64,000 bases of DNA, from the NCBI GenBank assembly GCA_003313425.1, contig NHZP01000001.1, forward strand, positions 372,001 through 436,000, read 5' to 3'. The notes under the pieces were generated by a model. That model worked only from the letters and a program-made list of their open reading frames with translations. It was not told where the DNA came from and did not search any database. The stretch comes from Pseudopyrenochaeta lycopersici. Lineage: Eukaryota; Ascomycota; Dothideomycetes; Pleosporales; Pseudopyrenochaetaceae. Shown here piece after piece: positions 1 through 11,592 of this stretch; the stretch's first letter is position 1, and every line of letters starts with the position of its first letter. Made by a program: the position numbers and the translations under genes.

Positions 1-50
1 GCTAATATACCGGCAAGACACTGACATAGTATAGGACATTGCACCTCCAG

Positions 51-3000
51 GTGAAAATGGGAGGCGTTCATCAGAGCAGCATTCAGGCAAGTCGAGTACA
101 CACGCGCGCAAGCTGCACGTGAGGCTGCCTGGCCACGGCCATCGACATAAGAATAGCAAGGAGGACAGCAAGGCTCCCGAGTGTCGCACAGACATAAGCC
201 AACCATATCCTATTCGGCCTGCTACCAGTCGCGAGGACTCGACGTACAACTTACGCCAAAATCAGCAATATCCATCCGCCCTCAGTTCCGCCTTCGCCTC
301 TAAGACTAGTCTTTTGGGGCGCCCATCGAGCCCCACGCCCAGCTCCTTTTCCGACATGACACGTGAGTCCACTTTATCACAACGGTCACCAAGTACGAGC
401 CGGCCACAAGGCTTTTTTGCAAGACTGCGAGGAAAGGATAAGGATAAGGACAAAGACAAGGACAAGTTAGATCGCCCTGCACCATTAGATAACCTTAGAA
501 ACCTATCCATTGCTGGGACCACATCTGCCACGTCTCTAAATCCTGCGGTCGGTTCCGCAAAACTCGCAAGAGCTGAGCCTTCACCAATGGCGAAAAGACC
601 AGCAAACACGACTTTTCCGGATGATAGAGGTAGTGGCAGGGATGGCAAGAAAGGCCCTCATCATCGCCTTCCAACTTTCCGCAAGGACAAGCGTGCACCA
701 ACCATGGACCCGGTTGGCAGAGATCCTAATGAAGCAATTGCTGGCACAGTGGGCAACGATGCAGTGTTCTTCCTGGACAGTAATTTGGACGACATGGAGG
801 GTATTGTTAACCCACAGCAACCACCAATGACTCCCCCAGTTGGTGAACTGCAGAAACAGCCAGCCCTGCCTGGAGACGAACCGCCAGCTCCCGTAACCGA
901 TGAAGACGGTAATGCTGCATGGGATGCACCTGATTCCTGGGCTGTGAAACGACTGAAAGATGAAATGGACAGACTTGGAGAACATGACGAGTCTGCCATG
1001 CCCCTGAAGGAAGAGAGCGATACAAAGACATACTGTTTGCGCATCTTTCGAGTTGACTCTACATTCGCAACGCTGTCTGCCACTCTAAATACAACGGTGC
1101 AGGAGATTATCCAGATCCTTGGAAAGAAGACTGTCCTCCAGGACGAGTTGGATAACTACCATATTGTGATGCGGAAACACGATACCTCACGACAGCTGGA
1201 AAATAATGAACGCCCCTTGCTGATTCAGAAACAACTGCTCGAGCAAGCTGGTTACTGTGACCTTGACCGCCTGGAAGATGTTGGACGCGAAGACAACAGC
1301 TACCTATGCAGATTTACATTCCTGCCTGCCAAGATGAGCGGATACTCTAGTCTGGAGAGAGATCCTGGATTCAGCAAGATGCAAAAGTTCAGTCACATCG
1401 ACTTACAGGGCCGGAATCTCATCACCATCCCCATCACCCTCTACCAGAAGGCAACCGAGATAATATCCCTCAATCTATCACGCAACCTGTCTCTTGACGT
1501 ACCAAAAGATTTCATCCAGGCCTGCACCAATCTCAGGGAGATCAAGTATACAAGCAACGATGCCCGGCGACTCCCACCCAGCTTGAGCTTGGCTAGTCGT
1601 TTGACCATGTTAGATATATCGAACAACCGTCTCCAGTCTCTCGATCGGGCTGAGTTGCACAAGCTGCAAAGTCTGCAAGGTCTTCGACTGTCCAACAACG
1701 GCCTCACACGGCTACCGCCCTACTTTGGTCAATATCGCGCCCTTCGCAGTTTGAATCTCAGCTCCAACTCGTTGAGCGAGTTCCCTGATTTCTTGTGTGA
1801 GGTCCGGACACTAGTCGACTTGGACATTAGTTTCAACTCAATCTCCAGTCTCCCAAAGATAGGCCAATTGACCTGTTTGGAGAGGCTGTGGGCAACAAAC
1901 AACAAACTGACTGGCAGCTTTCCCCCTACACTCAGCAATCTAGTCAATCTCCGAGAAATCGATGTTCGGTTCAATGCGCTTGACAGTATGGACGTAATGT
2001 CTCAATTGCCGCGTCTGGAATACCTGATGATTGGACACAACTCCATATCCGCTTTTGAAGGCTACTTCCCCAAAATTAGGGTGCTGCATATGAACCACAA
2101 CCCTGTCACACGGTTCGGACTCAGTCAGGCTGTGCCATCACTGTCCGTGCTCAACCTTGCGTCTGCAAAACTAGCGCAGCTACCTGAAGATTTATTCCAG
2201 AAAGTTACTGGTCTCACGAAACTCATTCTCGACAAGAATCACTTCACCTCCCTCTCGAACAATATCGGGCGGCTCTTCAGATTAGAACATTTGAGTGTTG
2301 CTCGAAACTCCTTAGATGTATTACCAGCTGAGATTGGACGGTTGATAGAACTGCGGTACTTGGACGTGCGAGAAAACAACCTTAGTATCCTTCCTTCAGA
2401 ACTATGGTATGCGCGACGACTGGAGACACTCAACGTGTCGTCTAATGTTCTTGATGCATTCCCCAAGCCAGGGTCGTCGCCACCACAGGTTGGAAATGGC
2501 GAGGTTTCCAATCTGGACGGAGCGACTCCAGCATCTACACCAGGACTAGGAACGAGCCCAAGTTACGAAGAACTGGGCAAGCTCGAAGACTTTCAAAATA
2601 GACGGCCCAGTCAGGCTTCCGGTGGCCAGTTCAATTCTGGAACATCGCCGGCATCTTCGCAACGAAAAGGTTCGATGGCCTCTTACAATACCGCAAGTAC
2701 GGCGCGAAAAACATCCACAGCTTCTCGTGCACCTACTGAAGGCACATTGACACCCATGTCACGCAAAGACTCTAGCCTTTCTAGTAGACTGGTCACAACA
2801 TTTGCTGGTTCATTGCGGCACGTATTCTTGGCCGACAACAGACTCACAGACGATGTGTTCGACGAATTATGCCTGCTTCCGGAGTTGCGAATTGTGAATT
2901 TGGCTTACAATCTTATCTATGACGTACCACCTCGCACAATCAGAAGATGGCAGCATCTTGCCGAATTGTACTTGTCAGGCAACGACCTGACATCCCTACC

Positions 3001-5625
3001 ATCGGAAGATCTGGAAGAGGTCGGCTCGCTAAAGGTGCTCCACATCAACAACAACAAGTTCCAGGTCCTCCCGGCCGAACTAGGCAAAGTTGCGCAGCTT
3101 GCTATTCTTGATGTCGCAAGCAACTCTTTGAAGTACAATGTGTCAAACTGGCCATACGATTGGAACTGGAATTGGAATCACAAACTCCGATACCTGAATT
3201 TGTCGGGGAACAAACGGCTCGAGATCAAACCCAGTGGCTCTTATAGTGGAAGCGGCGCCAACATGCGAGAAGGTCGTGACCTTACAGACTTCAGTTCTCT
3301 CTTGAATCTGCGTGTCCTGGGTCTTATGGACGTCACTATGATGGTACCCTCCGTGCCAGAACAATCAGAAGACCGAAGAGTACGAACAGCAGGCTCAGCT
3401 GTAGGGACCATGGCATACGGCATGGCAGATAGCCTTGGCCGTAACGAGCATATTTCGACCATGGACATGGTCGTTCCCCGCTTCCGCAGTCACGACGATG
3501 AACAACTACTGGGCTTGTTCGATGCACAGCCCCTCGCAAGTAGCGGATCAAAGATCTCCAAATACCTCTACGATCACTTCAAGAATCGGTTTGCTGATGA
3601 ATTGGACCGTTTGCGGCCGCAGGAAACACCATCGGATGCATTGCGACGGACTTACCTGTACCTCAATAAGGAACTAGCTACTGTTGCCACTCAGGCACTG
3701 GAGAAGAATGCTTATGCTCCGCCGGCACAGCCGCGCAATGGCGTCCCTGAGCTTGGTGACGACGATGTAACTTCCGGTAGTGTTGCTACCGTACTTTTCC
3801 TGAAGGAGATGGAGCTCTATGTCTCGAACGTTGGTGATGCGCAGGCTCTCCTTATCCGGTCAGAAGGAGGACATAAGATCCTCACGCGAAAACATGACCC
3901 AGCTGATCCAAGTGAAAGAGCCAGGATACGAGAAGCCGGCGGGTTCGTCTCACGACAGGGCAAATTGAACGATGTGCTTGAGGTCTCCAGAGCGTTTGGG
4001 TACGTGCAGATGTCGCCGTCTGTCATCGCTTCGCCGCACATTCTCAACATTACCCTTGGGGACACGGATGAAATGGTATTGGTCGCCTCTCGAGAACTCT
4101 GGGAGTATCTTACGCCGGATTTCGCGGTCGATGTTGCGCGATCCGAACGCAACGACTTGATGAGAGCCGCCCAGAAACTTCGAGATCTCGCTATCGCATT
4201 CGGTGCGACTAACAAGATCATGGTCATGTTGCTTGGTGTTAGCGACCTAAAGAGCAAACAACGTGCTCGATATCGCACGCAAAGCATGTCATTGGTCCCT
4301 GCCCCTGGAGGAGATATGGACTGGGGTGCACAACGCCGACCTGGAAAGAAGCGGAATTTGGTCGGTGACTCTAAGCTTGCGAGACTCGATAATGAAGTGG
4401 ACGCTCCGACAGGCGAAGTCAGCTTGGTATTCACTGATATCAAGAACTCGACGCTACTCTGGGAGACGTATCCGATTGCTATGCGATCTGCTATCAAGAT
4501 GCACAACGAGCTCATGCGTCGACAGCTGCGTATCATTGGTGGTTATGAGGTCAAGACTGAAGGTGATGCCTTCATGGTAGCCTTCCGCACCGTGACTTCG
4601 GCGTTATTGTGGTGCTTCACAATTCAAAGCCAGTTACTTGAAGTACAGTGGCCACAAGAGATCCTCAGCAGTGTGAATGGACAAGAGGTGGTCGACCCTG
4701 ATGGTAACGTCATCTTCCGAGGTCTCTCAGTCCGTATGGGCATTCATTGGGGTACACCAGTGTGCGAGGTTGACCCTGTCACCAAGCGTATGGATTACTT
4801 CGGTCCTATGGTCAATCGCGCTTCACGTATCTCTTCCGTTGCCGACGGCGGCCAGATCACTGTCTCTTCCGACTTCATTGCTGAGATTCAGCGTCTTCTA
4901 GAAACACACATTGAAGGAGATCGCAGCAACTCGACAGGATCCGAAGAAGCCTATGGCGACGACGTAATGAGCCAACTCATCCGCCAAGAGCTGCGGTCAC
5001 TCAGCAGCCAGGGTTTCGAAGTCAAAGACCTCGGTGAGCGTCGCCTCAAGGGCCTGGAGAATCCCGAGTACATCTACCTCATGTACCCCCACTCGCTAGC
5101 AAGTCGTCTCGCTGTACAGCGGCAACTAGAACAAAAACCATCCGTACCTGCAGTCGAGTCCACAATAGGTCAGAAGATGGCGGGTAGCCAGCTCACAATC
5201 GATACCGAAGATGTCTGGGCCCTCTGGAATATTAGTCTCCGCCTAGAGATGCTCTGCTCTTCCCTTGAGAATCCCGGATGTTCAGAGCTCAAGGCGCCTG
5301 AGACAGCCCTGCTTGAGAGGATGAAGAATAGAGGTGGGGAGATTACGGACCGGTTCTTGATCAACTTCGTTGAACATCAGATCTCTAGAATTGAGGTATG
5401 TATATCTGCTGTGTATCACTTTCAAGTTATTTGGTTTGATGCTAATCAATAGCATAGTCTTGTGCAAACACCCTCGCCCTCCGCCACATAATCCGGCCTT
5501 TCGGCGCTGAGCCCCTCCTCCAGCAAGCGTGCCATATGGGCGACATCTTTTTAGAACTTGAGGCCAAGTTGAAGAGATTAGAGCAGTATGAGGCTGAGGC
5601 TATGGAGGGCATGGCCCCTTCATGA
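51..5625 (+). CDS. Adenylate cyclase (CYR1/UAC1/MAC1 type), 5'-partial
   Basis: Makes cAMP from ATP and is the Ras/G-protein-responsive output enzyme of the fungal cAMP-PKA pathway. About 1,836 residues are visible. A basic, Ser/Pro-rich N-terminal part is followed by a Ras-associating domain (about nt 1020-1320), a long run of leucine-rich repeats (about 1390-3220) broken by a Ser/Thr-rich insert (about 2470-2800), a PP2C-like domain (about 3460-4240) and a class III cyclase domain (about 4410-5090). The cyclase domain carries the metal-binding aspartates in FTDIKNST and KTEGDAF. The first visible exon appears to start after an acceptor at 49-50 (ctgac, then cctccag). The reading is open from there, so the 5' exon or exons lie outside the window. 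An intron at 5396-5457 precedes a final 56-codon exon ending with TGA at 5623-5625. Fungal homologues usually exceed 2,000 aa, so some hundreds of residues are missing. Identity is very secure; the left boundary is inferred. Confidence 0.95.
434..466 (+). repeat. In-frame Lys-Asp dipeptide repeat in adenylate cyclase
   Basis: AAG-GAT/GAC codon pairs are repeated about five times and encode a KDKDKDKDKDK run in the disordered N-terminal region of the cyclase. Such runs often vary in length between strains. Codons alternate GAT/GAC and AAG/AAA, so the repeat is not a perfect microsatellite. Confidence 0.85.
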
Positions 5626-6957
5626 GCCCCTAGAGCCCAATGTTAACATACTTAATCACAACCGCCCCATATCCACAACCACCACATTTACATAATCACG
5701 TCGCTGACAACACGCGACACGCCACGACGTCTACGACAATCATTCATACCTTACCCCTACCTAATCTGACTACTCTCTACAGAGTCACGGTCAATCCTAC
5801 AATACTACATATCTCACCCAGGCGTTACGTTTGCTCTTGTATCATCACATCACTGCACTGCCCCGGAGGCATCTTCAATATCACACATCACATCACATCA
5901 ACATTTATCTCCCCCTCCCCTCCCCCGCACGGCCAGCATCTGACCATGATTCCGGGGTGAGAGGTCGACACCCCCATCCTTCTGGCGTTTCTGGAGCTCG
6001 CTCCTCGATTTGACGAAGCTACGTTTCTCGGTTTGGGTCACTGTTTCCCCGGGCGCCCTTGTCACGCATACCAGTCAATTGGGAGGTGGTTTCTTCGTCC
6101 AGATACTCATGTACCTATTCTTATGCCTGTGCGGGATGGCGGTTCGGTGGTGGTCATTTAACGGCCTTTTTTCTGTTGTCTGGTTTGTGTCTGTGCCTGT
6201 GTGGTGTGTAGGTATGTTTGTTCTTTTAGGAACGGAAAGAAAGTTTCTCTCCCCGTTTGTCGTTGCTGGTGGTTCTTTTCCCTTTCTTTCTCATTCTGGA
6301 GGAAGTCTGTCAGAGCGATGGGTTGCGAGACTGGGGACATGGTGCGGGGTCAGGGCCAGGGGAGCGGGCGGCGCGTCATGTAGTGGATATTTTTCTTGTT
6401 TCGAATGCATAAATATTTTCCGTTGTGGGATATGTTTGCGCTCGCTTGTGTGAATGTGATATGTTGCTGTGTGATTTGGACTGAGTCTTCATTTCTTCTG
6501 TGATATCTTGATATGCTCTATCCCTTCGTGTTATGTCCACTGCATGCTTCGTCCTCGAATGTTTTTGCCACTCTACCGTTGATGTCTTTTCGTAACAACT
6601 TTCATTACTTAGCAGCATCTTCTCGCTTGAGCTGTCCTTGGTCTCCAATCTTGGTCTTACCTCTATTTCTGAAGCCCTATGATAATTGCCAGATAAGCGC
6701 ACCTACAGGAGGATCAAACAACAATACCCATATTATGCCTATCAGCATCAATATCATGATTGAAAATGGCCGAAATACTTGTTTTGTTGCGACAACCGAA
6801 GTAGTACACATTTATTCAGTCCCAAGCCATCATCCGGAACAGACAACAAAACCTGCATAGACCAAGGCACTAAGGATATGGTAACATAGCTAAACAGAAG
6901 CGGTGCTATTCCCGGCTCGACATACATGACTATTGACCAGGTGGGGAGTTTATAGAT
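5626..6957. other. Intergenic, no gene seen
   Basis: This follows the cyclase stop. It contains a C/A-rich stretch (about 5640-5940) and a T/G-rich stretch (about 6000-6500). Open frames are short, low in complexity and resemble no family. Part of the proximal sequence is presumably cyclase 3' UTR. Confidence 0.6.
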
Positions 6958-7509
6958 TCACTTCGTCACAGCAGACGAAGGGCAGCAGAGGCAAACCGCC
7001 CAGTTTAGTCGCAAAAGAGGGAGCTGGCCGTAGGTGTACCGGTTCTCAACATCCTCATCCTCAATGTGCCAGAAGCGGGCTATGAAGCTGGACCAGTTTT
7101 CCCAGCCAAAGTCCGCAGGGAAGAGGTGGGCTTCGCGAGTAAGGATGAAGTCTACGCGGTGGCGAATAAGCAGGGAGTAGGAGCGCATGAATCCTAGTGC
7201 AACCTACCGATCAAATACGTGTGTAGAAGGATCTTGCTGTAGCCTAGAGATATCCTGGTTGAGGATGAGTCGTCAGCAAAGAGATAGGTTCCCAGACATC
7301 ATAGTCGGGCAGACACAGGGCACGAGAGATCATTACCACAGAAGACGCGCAATTGTATCTTGTGTGTAACGGGATACAGTCTAATTATATCAGGCCCATG
7401 CCACTGACTCGCTGTCTATTAGCGCATCGATGCCCTTGCCTGGCTTGCGGTCAGCAAGTTAGAGGTCGCTATAAAGCTCATCGAGAACTGGTGTACTAAG
7501 CTCAGACAT
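6955..7509 (-). pseudogene. Decayed DUF6601-like gene relic
   Basis: On the minus strand an ATG at 7507-7509 opens MSELSTPVLDELYSDL, then a TAA at 7459-7461. The same frame goes on with LADRKPGKGIDALIDSES. After further stops and frame changes a recognisable block appears (LCLPDYDVWEP at about 7300, then GFMRSYSLLIRHRVDF and RYTYGQLPLLRLNWA at 7188-6990). It ends at a stop just after the RLNWA motif. The order of blocks (N-terminal LY.DL.L..RK.G..ID, a middle W.PYL, then GF..SY..LI.H..DF and RY.YGQL.L.RLN) is that of a fungal transmembrane family I believe to be DUF6601. The C-terminal membrane part is absent. Several lesions make this a broken copy and not a gene with introns. The family name is from memory and less sure than the decay. 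Confidence 0.55.
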
Positions 7510-8233
7510 CAGAAAGGCACGGACAGTATGTTTTGTGAGGTTTATGCCAGATCACCAGGCATATGGTCGATGGACTTGCTAGAGTCTTTTGCTTTGCCAA
7601 GTGGATATGAGCCGGTTAGGAGTATGTTTGCCCACACTTTCTCAAGCATTGTTTAGACAGTGCACTTGACTCGGGGAAGTGTAAAAAGAGAGAAGGAAGT
7701 TTAGGCATAGGAAATTTGACTGTTGTGAGATGTGCTGTTGGACCCGTGCAAAGCAGACCTTGGCCAAGCAGAATTCCGCGACGGACGCTGCCCAGCCAGC
7801 CCCAGCCTTGCGCCTGAAAGAGACGTCGCTCAGTTACCTTAGGCTGCCATAGCATATTGTTAACTTCTCTATCTCTTCCTGCTTGTCTCTATGAGATCCG
7901 ACTTCAACTCAGTCACTTGAGAGTTGGGCGATCGAATAAGGACCTGCCCCCCGCGAGGCCTGTCACAAGCTTCCGTGCGGGCCGCACCCACGCTACGGAC
8001 GATGCAACGTCGACCTCGCTGTACCTCTTCATCTTCATCTTGTCAGCGGCCGTGATCTTCGATCAACTTACAAGGAGGATCCTGTCACGACGATGGGCTG
8101 AAGAGGCTCCTAAGAGCGCATTTGGTCTTGTTCGAGCGGGCAGGCTTACCTCACACGACTAACCTGCAAGCGCTTATGGGACAGAGCAAGTCTACATAGC
8201 TCAGCTACTTCGAAGACATACTGATTATCCCCC
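7510..8233. other. Intergenic between two gene relics
   Basis: No supportable gene. Both strands carry short unrelated open frames (up to about 100 codons), and composition drifts AT-rich toward the right end, where the next relic begins. Confidence 0.5.
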
Positions 8234-9112
8234 AGCCTTATTTTCGTACACGGCCTTGGGTTGAACCATGATACGACACGGGGACCTAAAGACTGCAACT
8301 GGGTTAATAATTTTATCCCGCAAGACATTCCTGCGGCGTTTTATAAGGATGTTTAAATCTTCTTTTATAGATACGATGTGTACTGGAAGAGGGATGCTGT
8401 TTAAACACGGCTATCGAGGCTTGGAAAGAGCTTGCTTGACTATATAACGTTGAAGAGTCGTGTTATAGAAGAGGTTGGTGCATATGCTGTGACTTGCTAG
8501 AACAGCTACTGATATAATTATATGTGTTTGCTAGGAGCAGACACGGAGCCTAGTGTTTGTTGGCTACAGTTATGGAGGCCTTGTTATTAAACAGGTATCG
8601 TTATCCCCTGGCTAGAAAACATTAAATCTGGCTTTTATATATATACGAGCAGACGTATAAGTGTTAACTAAATTAGGCACTTATTATAGCTAGCTAAAAC
8701 TACAAGTGTTTTCTTCTTAGGAACGCCCTACTAAGGCTCGAGCTTTAGTGTATAGGGCAGTATCGCTGCTCGAGTGCTTTAGCTACTCGCATTGAACGCA
8801 TCGAATTCTTAGAGAGCTAGTATATAATTCTCTCTTCCTCTTAGATCTCTATAACAAGTTTGAGAATGTAATTAACGAGAAGTTACGCGTGTTTAACTTT
8901 TTCGAGCAGCGCAAGACACTAATTTTTAAGCTGTGGTTCTTCTAGTTGGAGGAATTTGTAAGAGTCTATTGGTAAATAGTGATACAGAAACTAATTTAAT
9001 TATAGAGTGTTTGAGAGCAATCGGCAATATATAGCAAAGTCGAGAACTACGGTCTCGCTGTCGACTATTTTGGCTTGAACAAGTTCAGATTAAGAAATGA
9101 GGACTATTAATT
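8234..9112 (+). pseudogene. Decayed alpha/beta-hydrolase (DUF676/PGAP1-like) of fungal NLR-type protein
   Basis: Translating through stops recovers an N-terminal hydrolase domain. SLIFVHGLG (8234-8260, oxyanion-hole region) leads into WVNNFIPQDIPAAFYKDV. Stops follow at 8354 and 8402 in the same frame as IFFYRYDVYWKRDAV and RLGKSLLDYITL. RSLVFVGYSYGGLVIKQ (8544-8594) carries the nucleophile-elbow serine. An intron with intact GT...AG ends (8595-8689) joins this in frame to LAKTTSVFFLGTPY, followed by stops TAA and TAG where such proteins have GTPHRGS and a Trp. NEKLRVFNFFEQRKT ends at 8918. Trp and Arg codons turned into TAG/TAA in AT-rich DNA are what RIP produces. In living relatives this domain precedes a NACHT/NB-ARC or ankyrin region, which I do not find here. 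The 3' limit is approximate. Confidence 0.75.
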
Positions 9113-9588
9113 CTTCTTTAAAAAGCTTCTTAGAACAATCACACCTATTGTATTACAGAAGTGGAGGGCTGTGCGCTTCAGGTCACGACAAGGCATTCAG
9201 ATGGCATTGCTCTCTTCATGCTGCATCGGCGAATCTTTCTAGAAGAGTCGTTGGCGTTTGGCGCTACCACTCAACTCTCTCACGATGCTTGTCACAGTCT
9301 GTGCTTGATGTTCAGGTCGTGCATTCGAGATGAGCATAGTCCCTAGTCTTCGCAGCTTGGATAAAAACAATAAAAGTCACTTCACGCAGAAGAAAAGATA
9401 CTAAATAACGCGTGATGAAAACCATATCAACCACAGTGCAGTGAGGTGAACTAGTATTATTTTATTCCTCGAAATTGCCCTTGAATTAATGTACAGATAC
9501 AGGTGCAAATACAACGCATGCCAATAAACTATACACTAAATATCTTACAGTCAAAAAAAAATACATGTCATAATCATTCTCGCCAACC
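9113..9588. other. Intergenic / 3' flank of the F-box gene
   Basis: No gene seen. The sequence past about 9,360 is AT-rich and lies just downstream of the minus-strand F-box gene, so its left part may be that gene's 3' UTR. Confidence 0.45.
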
Positions 9589-11592
9589 CTACTCCTCAAG
9601 CTTAAACCCCTCCCAACTAACCCTCCAATCCTCTTTCCCTTGCTTCTCAGGCCAAATCTCCCAAAATATCTTCTCCACCTCTCCATCATCCCTGCCCCTC
9701 AGACCGATCTCTCTACTCTCCCTCCCAAGCCTCGCCAACTCCCTAACGTTAACATCCTCCCCCTCGACCCCATGGCCGGGCACCCGTTCAATCAACCACG
9801 AGCGACTCAAATTCCGAACAAAAGTGTCAATGCTCCCATATGATGTTGTTGCGAATTTCCCTCCGCCATTGGTCCATAGCTTCAGACTCTCGAGCTGGCG
9901 ACCCTGTTTGTGGGTGCTGATGAGCGTGAAGATTGAGCGAGCCAAGGTTTCGTCTACAGCGCTATTTATCAGTGTTTCTTTTACAGTGCCGCGTTTAAGA
10001 CGGTCCATGGTGGATGATGCTAATTGGTTATCTTCACCCTCGTACTGAGGATCGTATGTTGGGTCTCGACGGGTGCGGTAGTTTGTGCATTCGAGTGTGA
10101 GGAACAGGGCTCGCAGAGGCTTGATCTGGGCGAGGGCTTTGTAGCACGCGGTTTCGGAGGCGCGAGATGCGTTGCGGATGATTGGAAGGGAGAGCTCGGA
10201 GAGGTGGGGGCAGTGGATGGCGATTTGTTGGATACGCGAGGGTGTGAATTCGAGGGGTATTTCGCTGCGTTGGCGGCCATTGGTGATTACTTGTAGGTCT
10301 TCGATGGGGTTTATGCTTAGCTTATGGAGTGTCGAACCGTGATAGTTTAAGACGGCTTCAAGGATTTGTGAATCCATTGCCCCATTGATGGTGAGCTTCT
10401 CGAGAGGATTAATGGCATGGAAAAAGGATACTGCGTGTTGAGTGTAGTTAGGTCTTGCGTTGAACACGTCGTCACGTGTAAGGTAGACCTCGAGTGTCTT
10501 GAGATTGGGAAATGAATAATGCTGGGCAATCCAGTCCATTGTCTCACCACTCAGCGCACAGAAATACTCTGTGTGTGAGCCCCCCAGGACAAGATGCTCT
10601 AGCTGAGTAAAGTCTGTATGCTTGGCCCATCTCTGCAGCAGGTCCGTCGAGTGCAATGCTGAGCTTCCTTTCAAAGATAGTGATTTTAGGGACCCCTTTG
10701 CTCCGGAAGTAAAGCCCGGGAGGCCTTGCCACGCCGGCTTCCGCATGCTGCGTTGACTCGAAGGGAGGTTTGGGTAGAGACTCAATGCGGTGATATGCTG
10801 TAGGTTGGGAGCAAGCCCAGCGGAAAGCTCCATTATAGCCTCCATGTTGTAGTCAAAATCGCCATCGGAATCTTGGTACGCACATGTAGCTTTTAGTCTG
10901 TGCAAGGACGGAGACGTGGCGAGCTCCATTTCGTAGGGATAAGGCGTTCCCCATAGTAGTGTGCGGAAGTGGAATGTAAGATGGTGGAGTCTGCAAAGAG
11001 GATGGTGTTGGTGGAGGGCTTTAAGAAGAATTGGCGGAAATTGAGTTTGGCAGTTGTAGATTAGGTCTTTCAGGCCAGTTGTTGCTTTGAGCAGGCTCAC
11101 AATTGGAGCCCATGCCATGTCTTCTTTAGAGGATTCTTCAATGACGCCTTCATCGTAGACTACATAGTCGCGCGAGTAGTCCATCAATTCTTCCTGAGCA
11201 AGTATCTCAGAAAGGCCGCTTTGTTTAAGCCAACCGTGCTCAGGATCATATATGGCCCTCTTGGTGGACTCGAGGCGTAGCGCCCCTTTGATAGTGATGC
11301 TTTGGACGTGTCGTGCAGAATCTGTGCGGGACAGAGTCTTGACAAGTCTGTTGGCATCTTGTTGCAGGCCATCAGGATTGCGGACCGTGATGCTGATATC
11401 GCGAAAAATGACAAAGGCAGCCGCCCTATTGCAAGCCTTGCTTGCGAGACTCAAGGCGAAAAGGCTGGGTCGATGCGCTGCTTCGACGCAATCTGCTATT
11501 TGCTGCTGAATCTCGAGAGGCAGAGAAGTGATATCGAGTTTCGACACGCCCATTGTTGTGGATGGCTGAGCAGGTCGATGCTGGGTCATCAA
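9589..11592 (-). CDS. F-box domain protein (hypothetical)
   Basis: Single-exon protein of 667 aa. Residues about 18-60 (ITSLPLEIQQQIADCV..., then SLASKACNRAA) match an F-box, which would bind Skp1 and place the protein in an SCF ubiquitin ligase as substrate adaptor. The rest holds irregular leucine-rich segments such as LKTLEVYLTR, LEKLTINGAM and LHKLSINPIE, in keeping with the LRR-like substrate-binding part of fungal F-box proteins. The first ATG (MMTQHRP) is used; a second Met at residue 14 lies just before the F-box and is also possible. Partner and substrate cannot be told from sequence. It borders the gene-relic region on its 3' side, but its own frame is intact and of normal composition. 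Confidence 0.8.
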   Translation of the reverse strand: MMTQHRPAQPSTTMGVSKLDITSLPLEIQQQIADCVEAAHRPSLFALSLASKACNRAAAFVIFRDISITVRNPDGLQQDANRLVKTLSRTDSARHVQSITIKGALRLESTKRAIYDPEHGWLKQSGLSEILAQEELMDYSRDYVVYDEGVIEESSKEDMAWAPIVSLLKATTGLKDLIYNCQTQFPPILLKALHQHHPLCRLHHLTFHFRTLLWGTPYPYEMELATSPSLHRLKATCAYQDSDGDFDYNMEAIMELSAGLAPNLQHITALSLYPNLPSSQRSMRKPAWQGLPGFTSGAKGSLKSLSLKGSSALHSTDLLQRWAKHTDFTQLEHLVLGGSHTEYFCALSGETMDWIAQHYSFPNLKTLEVYLTRDDVFNARPNYTQHAVSFFHAINPLEKLTINGAMDSQILEAVLNYHGSTLHKLSINPIEDLQVITNGRQRSEIPLEFTPSRIQQIAIHCPHLSELSLPIIRNASRASETACYKALAQIKPLRALFLTLECTNYRTRRDPTYDPQYEGEDNQLASSTMDRLKRGTVKETLINSAVDETLARSIFTLISTHKQGRQLESLKLWTNGGGKFATTSYGSIDTFVRNLSRSWLIERVPGHGVEGEDVNVRELARLGRESREIGLRGRDDGEVEKIFWEIWPEKQGKEDWRVSWEGFKLEE

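Noticed and set aside
3817..4536. 239-codon minus-strand frame
   Set aside because: Antisense to the PP2C and cyclase domains of adenylate cyclase.
5640..5960. 106-codon frame after the cyclase gene
   Set aside because: Thr/His/Pro-rich low complexity produced by CA-rich DNA; likely 3' UTR or intergenic.
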